In this document: positions 59,047-64,000 of the stretch, in pieces | How the letters are laid out: every line of letters starts with the position of its first letter | Position numbering within the stretch: position 1 is the first letter of the stretch | Origin: Caprimulgus europaeus | Lineage: Eukaryota; Chordata; Aves; Caprimulgiformes; Caprimulgidae | Assembly: GCA_907165065.1 (NCBI GenBank) | Contig: OU015540.1 | Coordinates: forward strand, 1,410,001-1,474,000 | Direction of reading: 5' to 3' | DNA: 64,000 nucleotides | Program-made: the position numbers and the translations under genes | Notes under the pieces: model-generated | The model's database searches: none | The model's input: the letters and a program-made list of their open reading frames with translations, nothing else | Told to the model about the DNA's origin: nothing

Positions 59047-59191
59047 GTGGTGAGCAAGGAGCTGGTTTGCAAGTCATGCCTGACAAGGACCTTGAATAAG
59101 CTGGAGACCATGATGACCATTCTGCAAGGGGAGACGACCCAGGGCACTGTGACACCGACTGGTATCGCTGACAACATCCTCAACATCACAG
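59047..59191 (+). CDS. PKD1: PKD1 exon 22: REJ/GAIN region
   Basis: 145 nt, the human size. It encodes 'VVSKELVCKSCLTRTLNKLE', 'MMTILQGETTQGTVTPT' and 'NILNIT', aligned with human 'LVCRSCLKQTLHKLEAMMLI'. Acceptor TTTGCAG, donor AG|GTCAGT. Confidence 0.96.
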
Positions 59192-60045
59192 GTCAGTCTT
59201 GCTCCTGGAGGAACAGATGACATTTGACTGGGTGCTGCTGAGGACACAGTTCTCCCTGCACTGGGCAGCAGATGACCAAGGGAAGCTTTGCAGGCTTTCT
59301 CCTGTACCATGAGGGGTTTGGCTCATGGCTCTTCAAGCTGTGGGGGAGATTGCATCGAACATTTGGAGTGTGGCACCCGAGTACTTTCTTCTCCCTGCAC
59401 TTTTCCCAGGCTTGTCCTGGCTTTGGCAGCTCTCTCTGTGGACATTTCAATAAGCCAGTTGTTAATAAACTCACTCATCCTTCAGGGAATTGTCTTTTTA
59501 GTAAACAATGAGTAACAGCTATGGCTTCCAGATGCTTGCCTTCCCAGTTGCAATCTGAAGAGGTTGCCAAGCGGTCACTGGGACACCCATGAACGCTGTG
59601 TGGAAATTCCCACCTGGTTACTGTGGGAGGAAGCAGAGGCACCTTCTCTGCGCTCCCTGTTACGTGTGTCCGAGTGTTCTGCACCCAACAGTCACAAAAA
59701 CTCAGTGACACCTTTGCTTTGTCTGTCCCTTCCCTGTTTCCTGATCTGCTGGGTTAGTCACTCCACAGGAGGAGAATCCAGCCTGTTGTCATTAAGGGTT
59801 CACCACCAAACTTTGTCGATGAGCTGAGAGCTGCAGGAGCTGCTGCTGGCTCTATTTTTAGCTCTGGACTACTGAACCCTTCCAGTGTGGAAGGTCATGT
59901 GCATGTATCAGGGTTACAGTGAGAAGACAGGAAGGAAAGACTTGTCTGATATTTTTGGGAAGGTGTCAGATGTTGTCTAGACTGTAGCAGGTTTCTGGGC
60001 TATTCACCACTTCCTCCCTTTGCACCTTTTTCTCTCTCCTGGCAG
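59192..60045 (+). other. PKD1: Intron 22
   Basis: 854 bp, no repeat recognised and no polypyrimidine tract beyond a normal acceptor. Confidence 0.85.
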
Positions 60046-60648
60046 GTGACCTCATCCACCTTGTCAATACGGTGTCACAAGAATCCACGTCCCAGGAGCT
60101 GCTTGCTGACTCCCACAACTTGCTGCTGGCTCCCAAAGCCTACAACCTGTCCTCCAGCCTGATGCGCATCCTCATGAAGTCCCGGGTGCTGAACGAGGAG
60201 CCCCTGGAGCTGGTGGGAGGAGAAATTAAGGCCACGGGCAAGCGGTCTGATCCCTTCAACTTGCTTTGCTATGAAAACACACCAAATTGCCAGTTCTCCA
60301 TCCCCCAGGCATTCAACACCACCCTTTCCAACCTGACAGATGTCATTCAAGTCATGTTCCAAGTGGACTCCAACCCTTTCCCTTTTGGTTACATCAGCAA
60401 CTACACCGTGTCCACGAAGGTCGCCTCCATGGAGTTTCAGACCCACAACGGGGTGCAGATCCCCATCGGGAGCCTGGACTCGGAGAAAGCCATCACTGTC
60501 ATGGTGTCAAACAACACAGGTGCTGAGAATCTCTCTGCTGGCACTGAAGTCATCGAGGCAAGAACATCTGTGAACCTCATTGTGACCATGGAGAGCAACA
60601 ACAGAGAAGCAGGACTGCACTTCCAGCTCACTTACAGAGTCCTCAACG
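60046..60648 (+). CDS. PKD1: PKD1 exon 23: end of REJ, start of GAIN domain
   Basis: 603 nt (human 630). It encodes 'AYNLSSSLMRILMKSRVLNE', 'GKRSDPFNLLCYE', 'SNPFPFGYISNYTVSTKVAS' and 'LHFQLTYRVLNG'. The FPFGYISNYTVSTKVASM block is identical to human. Nine residues shorter than human, in variable stretches. Acceptor CTGGCAG, donor CG|GTAGTG, an atypical donor (+3 A, +4 G fits, +5 T) but it gives the right phase. Confidence 0.93.
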
Positions 60649-61129
60649 GTAGTGCAGACAGATCCAACTCTTGGTGCTGTTTCTCCCCATGGGAGAGGAG
60701 GGCTGGGTGTTGCAGCAAAGGAGAGCTGTGTCAGGAGATAACTGGTGTGTGGGATGGGGTCAGGTGTAGCCAGCAAGTTCCACCCTGCATGGTTGTCACA
60801 GGCGTTATCCAGTGCCCAGTGCAATCCTTGCTTGTGGATCCTGGCACTGGGAAGCCTTTTGCTCTTTCCAGCCAATCTGTTGAGCCCCGTTAGCGCTGGG
60901 GGGAGTTTGTCCTGGCTCCCCCTTGGCCAGGTACCATGGTATCCAGAGCCTCTTGCTCAGGGATCCTCTGAGCTGCAGACTCAGACTGCAGTCTGGAAAA
61001 GCATCTCCCCTGACTTTCTGCGTTCCTGATGCTCCTCCCTGAGCATCCACAGCTGGCAGCAGGCTTGTGGGCGAGTTCTCCCTGGTGTTTATAAAATACT
61101 TTCTGTCTTTTCTCCCCCTCCCCACGCAG
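60649..61129 (+). other. PKD1: Intron 23
   Basis: 481 bp, no repeat recognised. It ends in TCTTTTCTCCCCCTCCCC then ACGCAG. Confidence 0.85.
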
Positions 61130-61286
61130 ATCACTACCTGGCGAGCGAGCCTGAGCCCTTCATCATGGCTTATCTCCACCATGAACCAGAGCCCAATGAG
61201 CACAACTGCAGTGCCTCCAAGAAGATTGGCCTCGATGCCCTGGCTGGAAGTGACCACAAGCTCTACACCTTCTTCACCTCACCCAG
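61130..61286 (+). CDS. PKD1: PKD1 exon 24: GAIN domain
   Basis: 157 nt, the human size. It encodes 'HYLASEPEPFIMAYLHHEPE', 'PNEHNCSASKKI' and 'HKLYTFFTSP', aligned with human ('EPEPYLAVYLHSEPRPNEHN'). Acceptor CCACGCAG, donor CAG|GTAAGA. Confidence 0.96.
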
Positions 61287-62178
61287 GTAAGAGAAGGTTC
61301 CCTTGTAATCCCTGTCACCCCCAGGTTGTCCTGTGGATGTACGTGTGGGATGCTCAAGGCCTTGCCATGCTTTACACCATGCTCTCTGCAACTCCCTGCA
61401 AGGAGGGTGGAGAGAGGTGGGGGTGGGTCTGTTCAACCAAGGACCAAGGGACAGGACAAGAGGAAATGGGCTCCAGTTGTGCCCAGGGCAGTTGAGATTG
61501 GATGTGAGGAAGAATTTCTTTGCTGAGAGGGTTCTGAGGCATAGGAAGGGGTTGCCCAGGGCTGTGGTGGAGTCCCCATCAGAGCAGTCATTCTTGTCAC
61601 TTCAGTTGCTGACTTGCTGCCCTGCCCAGGGACGTGTGTGTTGGTGTCTCATGTTATTTACAGCCATCCCTAGGCACTGGCTGAGAAGAAAAGATTGGCA
61701 GCTTGGGAATCGGTGGGGCAAGAGGGGAGCTGCTGTTGTGTAAGTTGACACAGCTTCCATGGCTTTTGCTATCAGGATGCTCAAGAGGGATTAATTGTCA
61801 TAATGAGCAAATCTGCTCCAAGCCAGGAGTCACGGAGTTGCTGTGGAAGTGTCGTGTGGGTCAGTGGGACGCGGGGAAGGGCGGGTGGGAGAGCTGTGCA
61901 AGGCTGCCAGCACCAAGAAGAGGATGTGCAACAGTGCTCCAGGTGCTGAAATAATACACAGATAAAGAATTGAAGTGATCTGTGGAACCCCAGAGTTTCT
62001 GCACAGCCAAAGGGAGGTGTAAATCACACCATGTTCACTGGGCTTTTCCTCCTCACCATGTGCTCACCTGTCCCTGCAGCCGTGTGCTTTCTGTGGGCAC
62101 ACACCCATCAGAGTGGGGTTGCTGTCCCTTCAGCAGGTGGGTTAATAGTGTCTTTTTGTCTGTCTTTCCCTTCTCCAG
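61287..62178 (+). other. PKD1: Intron 24
   Basis: 892 bp. It holds an internal CR1 fragment (61,383-61,580) that lacks the 3' tail. The rest shows nothing recognised. Confidence 0.85.
61383..61580 (+). mobile_element. CR1 LINE internal fragment without 3' end
   Basis: Sense CR1, from 'AACTCCCTGCAAGGAGGGTG' to 'GTGGTGGAGTCCCCATC', where it stops abruptly. Over its length it is nearly identical to the copies in introns 9 and 21. Confidence 0.93.
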
Positions 62179-62431
62179 AACCGATGACACCATCCAGAAA
62201 TACTACTTCAACATCACAAACCATTTCAGCTGGTCCCCAGTGGAGGTGACTCTGGGGCTGTACACCTCCCTCTGCCAGTACTTCAGCGAGCAGGAGAAAC
62301 GCTGGAAGACAGAAGGCATCATCCCACTGGAAGAGACCAGGCCAGACCAGGCTGTGTGCTTAACCCAGCACCTCACTGCCTTTGGGGCCAGTCTGTTTGT
62401 CCCCCCAAACTCTGTCCAGTTCATCTTTCCC
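62179..62431 (+). CDS. PKD1: PKD1 exon 25: GAIN domain with GPS cleavage site
   Basis: 253 nt, the human size. It encodes 'SWSPVEVTLGLYTSLCQYFS', 'RWKTEGIIPLEET' and 'QAVCLTQHLTAFGASLFVPP'. The His-Leu-Thr triplet of the GPCR proteolysis site lies at 62,369-62,377, with cleavage expected between Leu and Thr (62,374/62,375); the flanking Cys and the Trp are in place. Autoproteolysis here separates the extracellular N-terminal fragment, which stays attached non-covalently. Acceptor TTCTCCAG, donor CCC|GTGAGT. Confidence 0.97.
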
Positions 62432-63390
62432 GTGAGTAAGACAAAGGGGAAGCTGTGGGGTGTTGCCACACGCTGAGCAGATTGTTGTCACCTAGAGGAA
62501 AGCCTCGGGCTCCTGTTGGCTTCACGTTCAAGCTGGGTTCTGGCTGACCTGTGCCCAGCTGCCAGACCAGCACCAGTACCAGAGAGCTGTTGGGAGCTGC
62601 AGATGGGCACAGCTCACAGAGGGGCTGTGTCCTCTGATCCTCAATCCTGGCTGCTGCTGCTAAAAGCAGACGGTGGCAGATGGCTTTGCGCCCTGTTCTG
62701 CACACCTCGCAGTGTGTTCACCTCTCAGTGAGATGCCAAACGCTCCTCCCAGCTGTCACCCAGCGCTGTCACCCCCCGAGCTCACCCCTGCCAGCTGCTC
62801 CCTCCCTCCCAGTGAGCAGGCTCTCCCTGGCTGGCGCTGTGACAGGGGTGGGAGCAGAGAGCTCTCGGCAGCTGCTGCAGTCTCTGTGCAGGGACAGCTC
62901 GCTCTCTGGTTGTATGTGATAAGAGAAGGCTCCAGGGAGACCTCATTGCAGCCTTCCAGGGCTTGAAGGAGCTTCTAAACAGGAGGGAGAGTGACTTTTT
63001 CCATGGGCTGATAGTGATGGGACAAGGGGAAATGGTTTTAAACTGAGATAGGGGAGATTTAGGTCAGATATTAGGAGGAAATTTTTCACCCAGAGGGTGG
63101 TGAGACCCTGGCCCAGGTTGCCCAGAGAAGCTGTGGCTGCTCCTCCCTGGAAGTGTTCTCGGCCAGGTTGGATGAGGCTTTGAGCAACCTGGTCTAGTGG
63201 AAGGTGTCCCTGCTGCTGGCAGGGGGTTGGGACTGGATGAGCTTTAAGGTCCCTTCCAACCCAAACCAGTCTGTGGTTCTGTGCTCACCCCTGTGAACAT
63301 GATGATAGCCAGGAAGGAGGCAACATGACTCTTGAGGGATGGGGGGGTCCTAGGAGGAGATTGCCTGTCAACAGACTTCTTTTCTCCTAG
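62432..63390 (+). other. PKD1: Intron 25
   Basis: 959 bp. It holds a sense CR1 (62,921-63,283) that ends about 107 bp before exon 26. The rest shows nothing recognised. Confidence 0.85.
62921..63283 (+). mobile_element. CR1 LINE 3' fragment
   Basis: Sense CR1: 'AAGGCTCCAGGGAGACCTCA', 'GGTTTTAAACTGAGATAGGG', 'GGTGAGACCCTGGCCCAGGT', 'GGCCAGGTTGGATGAGGCTT', ending 'CAGTCTGTGGTTCTGTG'. Its last 220 bp match the antisense copy in intron 18 very closely. Confidence 0.95.
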
Positions 63391-63586
63391 GCTCCAGGCC
63401 CAGGCCTTAACTACATCGTCCTGCTGACATGTGCTGTCTGCTTTGTGACCTACTCGGTGGCTGCGCTGATCGTGCACAAGCTGGACATGATCGACATCAG
63501 CCGGGTCGGGGTGATCCCCTTCTGCGGGAAGAACGGGCTCTACAAATACGAGATCCTGGTGAAGACTGGCTGGGGCAGAGGATCAG
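63391..63586 (+). CDS. PKD1: PKD1 exon 26: first transmembrane helix and start of PLAT domain
   Basis: 196 nt, the human size. It encodes the first membrane helix 'YIVLLTCAVCFVTYSVAALI' (about 63,412-63,471), followed by 'VHKLDMIDISRVGVIPFCG' and the PLAT start 'YKYEILVKTGWGRGSG'. PLAT is the cytosolic lipid- and protein-binding domain that follows the first helix. Acceptor TTCTCCTAG, donor CAG|GTCAGC. One base is carried into exon 27, which lies beyond the window. Confidence 0.96.
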
Positions 63587-64000
63587 GTCAGCCATAGACT
63601 GCTCCTCTCTTTGATTCTTGGGGTGGCATCTGTGTGGTTGCCCTGAGATCTCACCTCAGCACATCATGCACCGGCTGTTCCTCTGTAGGGCCCAGAGCTG
63701 CGATGGTGTTCGGAGCAGCACTGGGCAGTCAGTTCAGGGCTTCCCACACTTGGGTTTTTAGTTCAATTATGGGGCAGATCAAGAGCTGTGGAGAAGAGCA
63801 TGCTGCCCCACTCCTGCTGCTGGGGTGGGACAAGCGACTGCTGCTGGAAGAAACCACCCAGTATAGAAATACCCCCACTCTGCTTTCCCTGGTGGGGCTG
63901 TGGTTGCAGGAACAGCCAAGAGGCAGCAGTTGTTCCTCACTTCTGACCCTCTCTTGCAGAAGCATCCAGGCCTTGTGAGCTCTTTAGATGAACCATTTTG
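63587..64000 (+). other. PKD1: Start of intron 26
   Basis: 414 bp up to the window end. An acceptor-like CTCTCTTGCAG at 63,950-63,960 is followed by sequence that does not match PLAT, so exon 27 is taken to lie further on. Confidence 0.75.

Larger units (their letters stand above)
25098..63586 (+). other. PKD1: PKD1 (polycystin-1) gene, partial: exons 2 to 26
   Basis: This span is the part of the polycystin-1 gene that lies in the window. Polycystin-1 is a very large, auto-cleaved membrane glycoprotein that pairs with polycystin-2 at the primary cilium and cell contacts; loss of the human gene causes dominant polycystic kidney disease. Twenty-five exons with GT-AG borders join in one open frame: 1 nt completing a codon from exon 1, 3,052 full codons, then 1 nt carried into exon 27. 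Domain order seen is LRR, LRR C-cap, WSC, PKD repeat, C-type lectin, LDL-A-like, PKD array, REJ, GAIN/GPS, first membrane helix and start of PLAT, which is unique to polycystin-1. Exon sizes match the human ones recalled from memory exactly in 15 cases and by multiples of three in the rest. The gene is open at both ends of the window: exon 1 and exons 27 onward are not present. Confidence 0.96.

Noticed and set aside
63950..64000. Exon 27 starting after CTCTCTTGCAG near 63,960
   Set aside because: The next codons in phase do not match the conserved PLAT sequence, so it is treated as a chance acceptor.
1..64000. tRNA or rRNA genes, CRISPR arrays, bacterial or phage-like systems
   Set aside because: No spaced direct-repeat array, no cloverleaf with A/B boxes noticed, and the sequence is plainly vertebrate nuclear DNA.

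Overview
The window is one stretch of a bird genome and holds most of the 5' half of a single gene, PKD1 (polycystin-1), on the + strand. A bird is indicated by the many CR1 LINE fragments, several ending in the diagnostic ATTCTGTG tail repeat, by compact introns, and by the absence of any mammalian SINE. I cannot name the species.

Layout. 1-25,097 has no exon I can support and is read as intron 1. It holds a TCTG microsatellite (9.85 kb), a G-rich 20-bp minisatellite (11.2-11.6 kb), a CR1 3' end (12.1-12.5 kb), a decayed CR1 ORF2 relic (13.3-14.6 kb), a second 20-bp minisatellite (17.5-17.7 kb) and an AT-rich cluster of homeodomain-type sites (24.06-24.78 kb). 25,098-63,586 holds 25 consecutive coding exons, equivalent to human exons 2-26. 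Each has GT-AG borders and the reading frame is continuous through all joins, giving 9,158 nt or about 3,052 residues. 63,587-64,000 is the start of intron 26. Exon 1 (signal peptide, LRR N-cap) and exons 27-46 (rest of PLAT, remaining membrane segments, coiled coil) lie outside.

Protein order encoded here: two leucine-rich repeats, LRR C-cap, WSC, PKD repeat 1, C-type lectin, a divergent LDL-A-like module, then a long PKD repeat array (exons 11-15, mostly in the 3,623-nt exon 15), the REJ region (end of exon 15 to exon 23), the GAIN/GPS region with an intact His-Leu-Thr cleavage site (exon 25), the first transmembrane helix and the start of the PLAT domain (exon 26). By recalled human exon sizes, 15 of 25 exons are identical in length and the other ten differ by multiples of three, so this is an intact orthologue and not a pseudogene.

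Most of the remaining structure is repeats: about a dozen CR1 pieces in both orientations, including a near-identical inverted pair in introns 9 and 21. There is also an 80-nt intron 8 with a strong hairpin, tandem NAGNAG acceptors at exons 6 and 16, and AT-rich intronic blocks that may be regulatory. I found no second protein-coding gene, RNA gene or CRISPR array. Human exon lengths, domain limits and intron facts are from memory, and no alignment or folding program was run.
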